DNA of 64,000 nucleotides, taken from Verrucomicrobiota bacterium (GTDB taxonomy: Bacteria; Verrucomicrobiota; Verrucomicrobiia; Opitutales; Intestinicryptomonadaceae). A program made the translations under genes and the position numbers. Under the pieces are notes generated by a model, which was not told the origin of the DNA, searched no databases, and was given only the letters and a program-made list of their open reading frames with translations. Each line of letters begins with the position of its first letter. Position 1 is the first letter of the stretch. Where the stretch lies: positions 61,321 to 125,320 of the forward strand of contig JAEXGH010000031.1 in the NCBI GenBank assembly GCA_023450935.1, written 5' to 3'. Below, piece after piece: positions 43,469-51,745 of this stretch.

Positions 43469-45976
43469 TTATGCCGTTTTCGGGGCGGCTTTTTTGCGCG
43501 GCTGTTTTTGCGAGAAAACAAGACCGGCCTGTCCCGCCTTGGCTTTGACTTCGCCGCCGCCCTCCACGATGTCGCCCTTGAGGATTGCCTCGGCAAGCGG
43601 GTCTTCAAGCTCGCGTTCAATGGCGCGTTTTAGCGGGCGCGCGCCGTATTTTTCGTCCCACCCCTTCGAGATGAGGAAGTCTACCGCCGAAGAATCGAGC
43701 GCAAGAGACATGCTCTTTTCGGCCAGACGCGCGCGGACTTTTGCAAGCTCAAGCTCGACTATTTTCGACATGTCCTTTTTATCGAGACTTCTGAACAAAA
43801 CGATGTCGCCAATTCTGTTGAGGAACTCGGGGCGGAAGGCTTTTTTCATTTCGTCCATGACGTTCTGCTTGAGCTTTTCGAAATTCTGCTCCGAATCGGC
43901 AACACCGAAGCCCATTGACGAGCGTCTCTGCAGAATGTCCGCGCCCACGTTGCTTGTTAGTATTATTATCGTGTTGCGGAAGTCAACGGTTCTGCCCAAG
44001 CTGTCGGTAAGGCGTCCGTCCTCCAAGACCTGAAGCAGAATCTGCGCGACATCGGGGTGCGCCTTTTCGATTTCGTCGAAGAGGATTACGCTGTAGGGGC
44101 GGCGTCTGACCTGTTCGGTCAGCTGCCCGCCGTCTTCGTGCCCCACGTATCCGGGGGGCGAGCCAATCAGGCGCGAGACGGAGAACTTTTCCATATACTC
44201 CGACATGTCTATTTGAATGAGGGCGTCCTGATTGCCAAACATCTGTTCCGCCAAAATTTTTGCCAGATACGTTTTGCCCACGCCCGTCGGCCCAAGGAAC
44301 AGGAACGAACCAATCGGACGTTTTGGGTCTTTCAGCGCGGCGCGCGAACGGCGCAATGCGCGGGCTATGACCACGGTGGCCTCGTCCTGCCCTACTACGT
44401 TTGCCTGCAAATACTTTTCAAGCTCGAGTAGTTTTTTTGCGTCCTTTTGCTCCATACGAGCCAGCGGAATACCCGTCCACGACGAGACAACCGCGTAAAT
44501 GTCGTCCACGTCAACAACGCTTGTTTTGCCTTTGAGCGAATTTTGCCACGCCTGCACGGTGTCGATTTTCTTTTGCTCCAACGCCTTGATTTCGTCGCGC
44601 ACTTTGGCGGCGTCTTCAAACTTCTGGTTTTTTACGGCGTTATCGCGCAAAGACTTAAGAGATTCTATCTGCTCGGAAATTTCGGCGACCTGCTTCGGGC
44701 GTTCCGTCATTTTGATGCGGGCGCGCGCGCCGGCTTCGTCGATGACGTCGATTGCCTTGTCGGGAAGGTAGCGGCTTGTAATGTAGCGGCTTGAAAGTTT
44801 TACCGCCTCCTCTATTGCGGCGTCGGTATACACGCAGCAGTGGTGCTGCTGGTAGTTTTTGCGCAGTCCCATCAGGATTTTCACGGCGTCTTCAACGCTG
44901 GGTTCGTCAACCTTCACGCTTTGGAAACGTCTGTCGAGCGCGCTGTCCTTTTCGATGAATTTTCTGTATTCGGCAATCGTTGTAGCTCCTATGCACTGCA
45001 ACACGCCGCGCGAGAGTGCGGGCTTGAAGATGTTTGAGGCGTCCATTGCGCCCTCCGCCGCGCCCGCCCCCACAATAGTGTGGAGTTCGTCTATGAACAA
45101 AATGATGTTCCCGTCCTTTTCGACCTCCGCCATGAGAGCCTTTATGCGCTCCTCAAACTGTCCGCGATACTTTGCGCCCGCAACCATGAGCGTCATGTCG
45201 AGCGAAACTACGCGCTTTTTGGCGAGAAGTTCGGGCACTGTGCCGTCTGCGATTTCCTGCGCCAAACCCTCAACTATTGCCGTTTTGCCCACGCCCGCCT
45301 CGCCGATTAGAACGGGATTGTTTTTACGGCGACGGCAGAGAATCTGCACGACGCGCAAAATCTCGTTGCTTCTGCCCACGACGGGGTCGAGTTTGCCGTT
45401 GCGCGCAAGTTCGGTGAGGTCGCGCCCGAAGGCTTCCAATGCGCTCGATGGGCGGCGGGGCGAGGATTCGTCGTCGTCTCCCGCAGAACCCGCCTGCTGT
45501 TCGGCGGCGTCTTTGTTCGATTCGGGATTGTCGCCCACAAAATCGAACGACAACTCCTCCAAAATCATTTTGCGGCACTTGGAAAGGTCTATTCCCCTGC
45601 TTTTAAGATAGTCAACCGCAAGTCCTTCGTCGATACGAAGAATAGCCAAAAGCAGGTGCTCGGTGCCTATGTAATTGTGGTTGAGGCGCGCCGCTTCATT
45701 GGAGGCGAACACAAGCACCTTCTTGGCGCGCGGTGTATACGGAACATCGTTGGAATTGGGCTGCTCGGTCCCCTCGGCAAGCTGGCTGCGTATTTCGTCG
45801 ATTGCCTCGCGGGGATCAAGCCCCGCCCTGCGAAGGACGTTCACGGCTATGCCTTCGCCCAGCGACAGTATTCCCAAAAGCAGGTGTTCCGTGCCTATAT
45901 AGTTGTGTTTGAGTGCAAGTGCCGCTTTGCGTGCGTTGACGAGCACCAACTGGGCTCTTTGAGTAAAAGGTTGCAT
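43469..45976 (-). CDS. clpC: ATP-dependent Clp protease ATP-binding subunit ClpC
   Basis: 835 residues. Two Clp N repeats at about 3-140, AAA+ D1 with GEAGVGKTAIVEG near 225, a middle domain with UVR-like helix (KFEDAAKVRDEIK), D2 with GPTGVGKTYLAK near 562. ClpC unfolds substrates for ClpP. Together with McsB, it fits the arginine-phosphate degradation pathway, in which the ClpC N domain recognises phosphoarginine. It starts 18 bases after mcsB and ends at a strong terminator. Confidence 0.96.
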   Translation of the reverse strand: MQPFTQRAQLVLVNARKAALALKHNYIGTEHLLLGILSLGEGIAVNVLRRAGLDPREAIDEIRSQLAEGTEQPNSNDVPYTPRAKKVLVFASNEAARLNHNYIGTEHLLLAILRIDEGLAVDYLKSRGIDLSKCRKMILEELSFDFVGDNPESNKDAAEQQAGSAGDDDESSPRRPSSALEAFGRDLTELARNGKLDPVVGRSNEILRVVQILCRRRKNNPVLIGEAGVGKTAIVEGLAQEIADGTVPELLAKKRVVSLDMTLMVAGAKYRGQFEERIKALMAEVEKDGNIILFIDELHTIVGAGAAEGAMDASNIFKPALSRGVLQCIGATTIAEYRKFIEKDSALDRRFQSVKVDEPSVEDAVKILMGLRKNYQQHHCCVYTDAAIEEAVKLSSRYITSRYLPDKAIDVIDEAGARARIKMTERPKQVAEISEQIESLKSLRDNAVKNQKFEDAAKVRDEIKALEQKKIDTVQAWQNSLKGKTSVVDVDDIYAVVSSWTGIPLARMEQKDAKKLLELEKYLQANVVGQDEATVVIARALRRSRAALKDPKRPIGSFLFLGPTGVGKTYLAKILAEQMFGNQDALIQIDMSEYMEKFSVSRLIGSPPGYVGHEDGGQLTEQVRRRPYSVILFDEIEKAHPDVAQILLQVLEDGRLTDSLGRTVDFRNTIIILTSNVGADILQRRSSMGFGVADSEQNFEKLKQNVMDEMKKAFRPEFLNRIGDIVLFRSLDKKDMSKIVELELAKVRARLAEKSMSLALDSSAVDFLISKGWDEKYGARPLKRAIERELEDPLAEAILKGDIVEGGGEVKAKAGQAGLVFSQKQPRKKAAPKTA

Positions 45977-45994
45977 AAAATGAAATTGTTCGGG

Positions 45995-47059
45995 TTAAAC
46001 GACGCGCTCTATATTTATTTCGGGCAATTTCGAGATTTCTTTATTCAGAAATCCCGCCCGCAACGCGTCGCGCACGTCGGAATCCGCGTCGGGAACGCCG
46101 AAAAGCCTGCACAAGTGCGCCGGTTGGACTGCGAGCGTCATCGAATCCAAGTCGTCTACGGTTTCCTGCGGATTGTCCATCATATTCATATCCGCCGCCA
46201 TACGAAGCACAGAGATGTTCATAACCGCCTCCTCCGCGTCAATCAACCTGCAATTTTCGAGCGTCGCCCGCGCCCTCGAAATTCTGTCGGCTACCGCCAA
46301 CGGGGCGTCCTCGAGCATTTTGTATCGGGCATTCGTCTCAAATTGACAGATTTTTTTGCAAAAAGTTTGCACTTTTTTTACTATTTCCGCCTCCGACAAC
46401 CCGAGCGTAAACTGATTCGAAACCTGATAATACGAATTGTAAGAATCGCTGCCCTCTCCGAGCGCGCCGCGGACAATCATTCCCATTTGATTGAGCGCGC
46501 GCACGATTTTCTCTACCTGATTGTCTATCGAAAGCGCGGGCAGGTGCAACATAACCGAAGCCCTCATTCCCGTGCCCAAGTTGGTGGGACACGCCGTAAT
46601 GTAGCCGATGTCGGAGCTGAACGCGTATTCGAGCGTTTTCTCGATTTCGTCGTCGATGGCGTCGGCTGCTTTGTAAAGCTGCGCGAGCGACTCGCCAACG
46701 GTCTGTATTCTGATGTGGTCTTCCTCGTTTACGAACACTCCGATTTTGCCGTCGGGCGAAACAAACGCGCCCTTGTAGGGGTCGGAGCAGTCAAGTTCTT
46801 TGCAAATGCGGCGCGCCTCCACCAAAAATTCGCGCTCCTGCGCGGGCGTTTGCTGCATATTGTAGAACTGCGCGCCCTTCATGCGCTTCGCCTTCGACAC
46901 CGCCGCAACGCATTCGAAATATATTTCCTCCAGCTGCCTTTCGCCCGCGGTTGAAACAAATTTGCGCCCCGCGAGATTGCGCGCCAAACGAATCCTCGAC
47001 GAAATTACAATCGAGGAATTCCCCTTTCTGGTTTGTAAAGCGGTATTTTCCAAAATCAA
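45995..47059 (-). CDS. mcsB: Protein arginine kinase McsB
   Basis: 354 residues, ATP:guanido phosphotransferase fold. SSRIRLARNLAGRKFV near 20-35, the NLGTGMRASVMLHLPAL block and the DRISRARATLEN segment are characteristic. McsB phosphorylates arginines in proteins and marks them for ClpCP. The only reasonable start is TTG at 47059, which overlaps the mcsA stop as TTGA, so translation is likely coupled. ATG alternatives are far inside the domain. Confidence 0.93.
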   Translation of the reverse strand: MILENTALQTRKGNSSIVISSRIRLARNLAGRKFVSTAGERQLEEIYFECVAAVSKAKRMKGAQFYNMQQTPAQEREFLVEARRICKELDCSDPYKGAFVSPDGKIGVFVNEEDHIRIQTVGESLAQLYKAADAIDDEIEKTLEYAFSSDIGYITACPTNLGTGMRASVMLHLPALSIDNQVEKIVRALNQMGMIVRGALGEGSDSYNSYYQVSNQFTLGLSEAEIVKKVQTFCKKICQFETNARYKMLEDAPLAVADRISRARATLENCRLIDAEEAVMNISVLRMAADMNMMDNPQETVDDLDSMTLAVQPAHLCRLFGVPDADSDVRDALRAGFLNKEISKLPEINIERVV

Positions 47060-47772
47060 GAGTCTTTCAAAGTGTTCAGTCTGTCGCGAATTTTTGCGGC
47101 GTCTTCATAACGCTCCTGCACGACGGCGGCGTCCAGCATCTTGCGAAGCTCGGCGGGGTCGGAAACTTCATCGAAACGCTTCTGTTCGGCTTCGGGTGTT
47201 TGGGGTGCCTGCTCCGCGCAAGACGCGGCTTCCGCCTCCTCCCGTGCCGCGTCGGCGGGCGCGTTTTGCGAACCCGACTTCGACGGCAGATATTTTTCGG
47301 CGTTTGTAAACGTTTCCATTGCGTCCGAAACAACGTCCTCAAGCTTTTCAATGAAGCTTTCGCTTAGCAGGTCGGGAACTTCGTAGATTTTCGACGTATC
47401 CACGTTGGGCGCGTGCGTCTTGGGCTGTTTGCCCTTGTGGCGGTCGGCATTGTGCATCTGCCTGAGCATATCGAGGGCGAAATTGTCGGCTATAGAATAG
47501 CAGTCGGGACACGCGAATTTGTCGCCCTTTTTGAGGTCGGAAAGCATGGTTGCGCACGTCGGGCAAATATCTTTATGCTTTTTTTTCATCGCCATTTCCT
47601 CGAATTTTCTGATTTCCGGGTCGAGATTTGCGGGAATGTTTGGATCGTCAAGGACGAACTTCTTTGCGCATTCGTCGCAGAAGTGCAAAGTGAGCTTCTC
47701 GTTGCCGGTTATCTTCGTAATATGCACTACAGCCGGCTTTCCGCACCTGACACACTTGTATTCTTTTGCCAT
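47056..47772 (-). CDS. mcsA: McsA-like zinc-binding activator of McsB
   Basis: 238 residues, longer than the Bacillus protein (about 185). Four CxxC pairs (CVRC, CDEC, CPTC, CPDC) in the first 105 residues bind zinc. The C-terminus has a UVR motif (ERYEDAAKIRDRLN). A Glu/Ala-rich, probably disordered insert lies at about residues 165-205. McsA stimulates McsB and links it to ClpC. It follows purA by 26 bases. No CtsR gene is present. Confidence 0.9.
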   Translation of the reverse strand: MAKEYKCVRCGKPAVVHITKITGNEKLTLHFCDECAKKFVLDDPNIPANLDPEIRKFEEMAMKKKHKDICPTCATMLSDLKKGDKFACPDCYSIADNFALDMLRQMHNADRHKGKQPKTHAPNVDTSKIYEVPDLLSESFIEKLEDVVSDAMETFTNAEKYLPSKSGSQNAPADAAREEAEAASCAEQAPQTPEAEQKRFDEVSDPAELRKMLDAAVVQERYEDAAKIRDRLNTLKDS

Positions 47773-47798
47773 AAACAACCACCGCGCGGGCACGACTT

Positions 47799-49349
47799 CT
47801 ACGCCAGCTTCAACAGTTCCTCCGTGGAGGGAATGTCCCTTATTATTTGCGACTGCAACGGACCCACGCCTATGTATCGCAAATTCGGCAACGAAGTTAA
47901 GCCTCCGTCGCGGTTTGCAACTTCCACAACGCTTTTGACGCAGAAAGCCACATAGCCTTTTGCGGCTTCGGGGAGGTCGGCAAAATGGCGGACTTTCGAA
48001 ATGTCTTCGCTCCAGCCTTTAAGCTGCGCGTATACCGGCTTGAGCGTTTTGCGCAGCGCGTCGCAGCGCGGAACCGATTTATAGACTTTCCCCGATTCGT
48101 CTTTGTAGCCCGTGCAGACAAGCAGTTCGCCGCCCTCGCACCAGTCGCCTTCGTATGAAAGCGCGTCGAGCTTGTTGATTACGATGTCGTCATAGCCGCC
48201 GAAACGAAGCGCGTCGCCCTTTTCGACCGCGTCGAACCAGCCGACCATGCGCTGCCTCCCCGTGCTTGTTCCGTATTCAAGCTTTTTGAGTTTCTTGGCG
48301 AGCGGGTGTTCGTCGTTCATCTGGGTGAGGAAAACGTGCGTGCCAACTTTGGTATCGTATGCCTTGCAGCAACCGAGCGTATGCACTTGGCGCAGCGGAA
48401 TGCACGCGCTTTCGAAAAACTCGGGGACGCCCGTGTGCGATGCCGTAACGTTGGGCGCAAAGCCGTGGCGTTTGTCGAGCCAATACGCCTGTCCGTATTC
48501 GCCCAAGATATACCTACCCTGCGAAAGGGCGTTCAGGCACGCCTCGCGGACATCGCCTACGTTGCGGGCAAGCTTTGAGCCCACCGTCCAGTATTCGTCA
48601 ACAACGGCATCGAGGTTCAGTTCGAACGGCGCATTGCCCATAAATTTATGGAAGTCGAAATCGGACTCCGCAAAAACGCCCTCTTTGATTGAGTCGGCAT
48701 TCGCTCTTAGTTCGGCGTTCGTGAGAGTATCGAAGAATTTCGCCCAGGCTTCGGCAGAGACCTTGCAGACATATTTGATTGTATCGCAAGCTCTCGAGAG
48801 TTTAGCCTTCATCTTGTGCTCGAAAGCCTGCCTGTCGGCGAGGAAGTCGGCATAGCAGATTTGGAACTGGCTTACTTCGTCCACATACGAGGGGGTGATT
48901 CCCCTGCCCGTGGAGCCGCGCGGCTGCTCTTTGAGAACGTTTACGCGGTAGTCTTCAAAAGCCAAATCGAGAAGCCTGTGTCCGAGGTCGCTTACCATTG
49001 TGCGCTCGTCGATGAGCAGACGCCCAAAGATGTCGTAGCCGCGTTTTTCCAAGGGCGCGCCCTCCCATATGAACTTGCGCGGGTCGGCAACAACACCCGC
49101 GCCGATTGCCAAAATCTGGACGTCTTTTTCGATGACGCCCGCGGGCAGAAGGTTGAGCTTTACGCCGCCTGCGGTGTGCCCCGAATTAGCTCCGCCATTG
49201 ACCTTCATCACTATGGCGGCTATATCCTTGCGCCCGCTTTCCGATTTCAACTCATCGACTACCTCGTAGATGAGTCGCCCTTTTCCTTCGTCGCCCATAC
49301 TTATGCCGACGTCTGCTATTATCTGACTTTTAAAATTTGTTAATGCCAT
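47799..49349 (-). CDS. purA: Adenylosuccinate synthetase, enlarged variant
   Basis: 516 residues, about 85 more than E. coli PurA. It joins IMP and aspartate with GTP. GDEGKGR at 19-25 retains the catalytic Asp, NGGANSGHT carries the His, and RGSTGRGITPSY, YGTSTGRQRMVGWFD and VINKLDAL match the GTP and IMP loops. The usual EGAQG block is replaced by GEYGQAYWLDKRHG. Extra sequence is spread over the middle and C-terminus. It heads the operon with mcsA, mcsB and clpC. ATG at 49349 is preferred over one at 49409. Confidence 0.92.
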   Translation of the reverse strand: MALTNFKSQIIADVGISMGDEGKGRLIYEVVDELKSESGRKDIAAIVMKVNGGANSGHTAGGVKLNLLPAGVIEKDVQILAIGAGVVADPRKFIWEGAPLEKRGYDIFGRLLIDERTMVSDLGHRLLDLAFEDYRVNVLKEQPRGSTGRGITPSYVDEVSQFQICYADFLADRQAFEHKMKAKLSRACDTIKYVCKVSAEAWAKFFDTLTNAELRANADSIKEGVFAESDFDFHKFMGNAPFELNLDAVVDEYWTVGSKLARNVGDVREACLNALSQGRYILGEYGQAYWLDKRHGFAPNVTASHTGVPEFFESACIPLRQVHTLGCCKAYDTKVGTHVFLTQMNDEHPLAKKLKKLEYGTSTGRQRMVGWFDAVEKGDALRFGGYDDIVINKLDALSYEGDWCEGGELLVCTGYKDESGKVYKSVPRCDALRKTLKPVYAQLKGWSEDISKVRHFADLPEAAKGYVAFCVKSVVEVANRDGGLTSLPNLRYIGVGPLQSQIIRDIPSTEELLKLA

Positions 49350-49381
49350 TTCACTAAGACTCCATTTTTGACGGAAAATCC

Positions 49382-49409
49382 ATAATGACCCATTACAACA
49401 CTTTGACAA
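49382..49409 (-). promoter_or_regulatory. Probable promoter of the purA-mcsA-mcsB-clpC operon
   Basis: On the minus strand, TTGTCA (5 of 6) and CATTAT (4 of 6) are 16 bases apart, with the -10 end 33 bases before the purA ATG. No CtsR-type direct heptamer repeat is visible near it. Confidence 0.5.
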
Positions 49410-49478
49410 CTATTTTTTGAATTTTATTTGCCTTTTTTCTAAGCGCGCCCGCCCCGCAGATTCCGATATTTTTTTGCT

Positions 49479-49506
49479 TTGACAAACGTTTCGACGCGTT
49501 TATTTC
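49479..49506 (+). promoter_or_regulatory. Possible promoter of the dihaem propeller gene
   Basis: A perfect TTGACA at 49479-49484 and TATTTC 16 bases later. The -10 match is weak. The AT-rich stretch up to the ATG fits a short leader. Confidence 0.42.
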
Positions 49507-49550
49507 CATATTTAAAACAATATTTAAACAAACGCAATCTTTCCGGAAAT

Positions 49551-51434
49551 ATGAAAAACAAGACTGTTTCTTTTGCCCTTTTAACTGCCGTCGTTTGTGG
49601 AACATTTACGGCAACTGGCGCATCGGCAGACGCGGCGGAAGCTCCGCGCGGAGAGTCAACTGCCCCAGTATACGGCGACATTCCAGACTACAAAGCCTAC
49701 TATTTTTCACCCGACGAACTCAAAAGTGCGGCGGGCAGGATTTTCGCGACGGGTAGAACGGGAAAGGCTTTGGCGGTGCTCGAAAACGGAACGCTCAAAA
49801 AGAAGATTGACCTTCCCAACTTCACTGCGGGGCTGGACGTTTCAGAAGACGGCAAAACGGCGTATGTTGCCCTCTACCAACCGCGCGGCGAACTGCTGAA
49901 AATAGACGTCGATTCGGGGAAGATTGCCAAAACCGGCGTCGGGCATATGCCGAAAGCTGTCGCGCTTTCGTCCGACGGATTCGTATACGTTTCAAACCAG
50001 TTCAAAAACACGGTCAAAAAATTCGACGCAAAAACGCTCAAGTTTATCGGCGAATTCAAGGCAGTGCGCGACCCGTTCGCCATCGCCGCAACGCGCGACG
50101 GCAAAACGCTTGTAGTAGTAAACCAGCTTCCAGAGGCAAAAGGCGGACTATACGAAGAGAATATCGCCGCCTGCGTCAACATTGCCAATGCGCAAAAGAT
50201 GGAAGTTGACTCAACCATAAATCTGCCAAACGGCGCAATCAACGCGCAGGGAGTCGCGATTTCGCCCGACGACAAATTCGCTTACATAACGCACATAGTA
50301 GCCCGTTTCAACGTCCCTACAACGCAGGTCGAACGCGGCTGGATAAACACGAACGCCGTAAGCATAATAGACATTTCCGCCCGAAAGCTTCTTGCCACCG
50401 TCCTCATTGACGACATCGAAATGGGCGCGGCAAACCCCTACGGAATAATTGCGACTGCCGACGGCAAAAAGCTTGTCATAGCCCAAGCGGGCACGCACGA
50501 GCTTTGCGTTATCGACCGCGTGAAAATGCACGAAAAAATCGATGCGGCTTTCGCGGGCAACTCCGACGGCGCAAAAGTTTTCGACGCAATCTGCAACGAC
50601 CTATCGTTCCTTTCGGGCATGAAGAAGCGCGTCGCCCTCGACGGCTTCGCCCCGCGCCGACTTTGCGAACTAAACGGCAAAGTCTATACGGGCATGTATT
50701 ACTCCGACGTTCTCAACAGCGTAGATTTAAGCACGCTCGAGGTTTGCAGAATCCCAATAGGCGGCAACGAGCAACTCAACGAAATCCGCCGCGGCGACCT
50801 CTTCTTCCACGATGCCTCCCTCTGCTTCCAAAAATGGCTTTCCTGCATAACCTGCCACACGGAAGTCCGCTCAGACGCCCTCAACTGGGACTTGCTTAAC
50901 GACGGAATCGGCAACCCCAAACAGTCCAAATCAATGATGTTCTCCCACTTCACCCCGCCGTCCATGATTACGGGAATCAGAAAGGACGCCTTCATTGCCG
51001 TCCGCAAGGGCATACGCTACATTCAATTCACGCGCCGCCCCGAGGCGGACTCGAAGGCCATTGACGCATATTTGATGAGCCTGCGCCCCGTGCCCAGTCC
51101 GCATCTTCAGCCCGACGGTTCGCTTTCCGAATCGGCTCTAAAAGGCGAATTCATTTTTCAGGAGGCAAAATGTTCCTTCTGCCACAACGGCGACTTTTTC
51201 ACCGACATGAAAAGCCACGACGTAGGTTCCGGCTTAAACGAATACGAGGGATTCAAGTTCGACACCCCCTCTCTCCGCGAAGTTTGGCGCACCGCCCCCT
51301 ATCTCTACGACGGCCGCGCCAAGACCATTTTCGACATGTTGCGAAAATTCAACAAGCACGACAAGCACGGCGAAACTTCAAAGCTCTCCGACCAGGATCT
51401 CCTCGACCTTCAGGAATACATTCTCTCCCTCTAA
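49551..51434 (+). CDS. Secreted beta-propeller/dihaem cytochrome c peroxidase-like protein
   Basis: 627 residues. Signal peptide at 1-27, then about 370 residues of propeller repeats (LDVSEDGKTAYVALYQPRGEL, VALSSDGFVYVSN and similar YVTN-type blades), then a C-terminal haem region. Two c-type haem sites, CITCH at 432-436 and CSFCH at 541-545, match the spacing of MauG/CcpA-type dihaem proteins. TAPYLYDGRAKTI near the end is also typical of that family. It may oxidise or reduce a periplasmic substrate or sense it. The start at 49551 directly precedes the signal peptide, with GGA close by. It is divergent from purA. Confidence 0.88.
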   Translation: MKNKTVSFALLTAVVCGTFTATGASADAAEAPRGESTAPVYGDIPDYKAYYFSPDELKSAAGRIFATGRTGKALAVLENGTLKKKIDLPNFTAGLDVSEDGKTAYVALYQPRGELLKIDVDSGKIAKTGVGHMPKAVALSSDGFVYVSNQFKNTVKKFDAKTLKFIGEFKAVRDPFAIAATRDGKTLVVVNQLPEAKGGLYEENIAACVNIANAQKMEVDSTINLPNGAINAQGVAISPDDKFAYITHIVARFNVPTTQVERGWINTNAVSIIDISARKLLATVLIDDIEMGAANPYGIIATADGKKLVIAQAGTHELCVIDRVKMHEKIDAAFAGNSDGAKVFDAICNDLSFLSGMKKRVALDGFAPRRLCELNGKVYTGMYYSDVLNSVDLSTLEVCRIPIGGNEQLNEIRRGDLFFHDASLCFQKWLSCITCHTEVRSDALNWDLLNDGIGNPKQSKSMMFSHFTPPSMITGIRKDAFIAVRKGIRYIQFTRRPEADSKAIDAYLMSLRPVPSPHLQPDGSLSESALKGEFIFQEAKCSFCHNGDFFTDMKSHDVGSGLNEYEGFKFDTPSLREVWRTAPYLYDGRAKTIFDMLRKFNKHDKHGETSKLSDQDLLDLQEYILSL

Positions 51435-51446
51435 TATTTTAACTTT

Positions 51447-51510
51447 TCGAAAGGGGCGGCGATTGGCTTTGCCAATACGCCTTTGTCTATTGGTTGAAGT
51501 TTTGTCTTTT
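51447..51510 (+). repeat. Intergenic palindromic repeat, copy E
   Basis: Head TTTCGAAAGGGGCGGCG, arms ATTGGC and GCCAAT around TTT, then ACGCCTTTG and tail TCTATTGGTTGAAGTTTTG. AAAGG in the head can also pair with CCTTT after the hairpin. It starts 13 bases after the dihaem gene stop. Confidence 0.88.
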
Positions 51511-51549
51511 ATGCGTTTTTCTAAAGCGGCGCGGACTTTTTATATTTCC

Positions 51550-51606
51550 GAAAGCTGCGCGAATTGAACAAAGGTCAATGTCGCTTCACACTTTGATTAA
51601 AGTTTT
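51550..51606 (+). repeat. Palindromic repeat, copy G (diverged)
   Basis: Head TTTCCGAAAGCTGCGCG, arms ATTGA and TCAAT, then a TCGCTTCACACTTTGATTAAAG-type tail. The sequence is diverged, but the arms stay complementary. The AAGTTTTTTAC end runs into the head of copy F. Confidence 0.65.
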
Positions 51607-51610
51607 TTAC

Positions 51611-51675
51611 ATTTTCGAAAGGGGGCGGCGATTGGCTTTGCCAATACGCCTTTGACTGTTAATTAAAGTTTTGTC
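51611..51675 (+). repeat. Intergenic palindromic repeat, copy F
   Basis: Nearly identical to copy E through the head, ATTGGC-TTT-GCCAAT hairpin and ACGCCTTTG, then ACTGTTAATTAAAGTTTTG. The region 51435-51745, 311 bases without a gene, is filled by copies E, G and F plus isolated heads at about 51511 and 51675. Confidence 0.88.
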
Positions 51676-51745
51676 TTTTACATTCCGCAAAAAAGGGCGA
51701 GCAGGAAAAGACCTGTCGCCCGCGAAAGAATCCACACCCCCGAAG

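Noticed and set aside
49350..49550. CtsR operator
   Set aside because: No direct repeat of the GGTCAAA type in the divergent region upstream of purA.
51447..51675. Integron attC sites
   Set aside because: The palindromes lack the paired GTTRRRY/RYYYAAC core and the gaps carry no gene cassettes or integrase.
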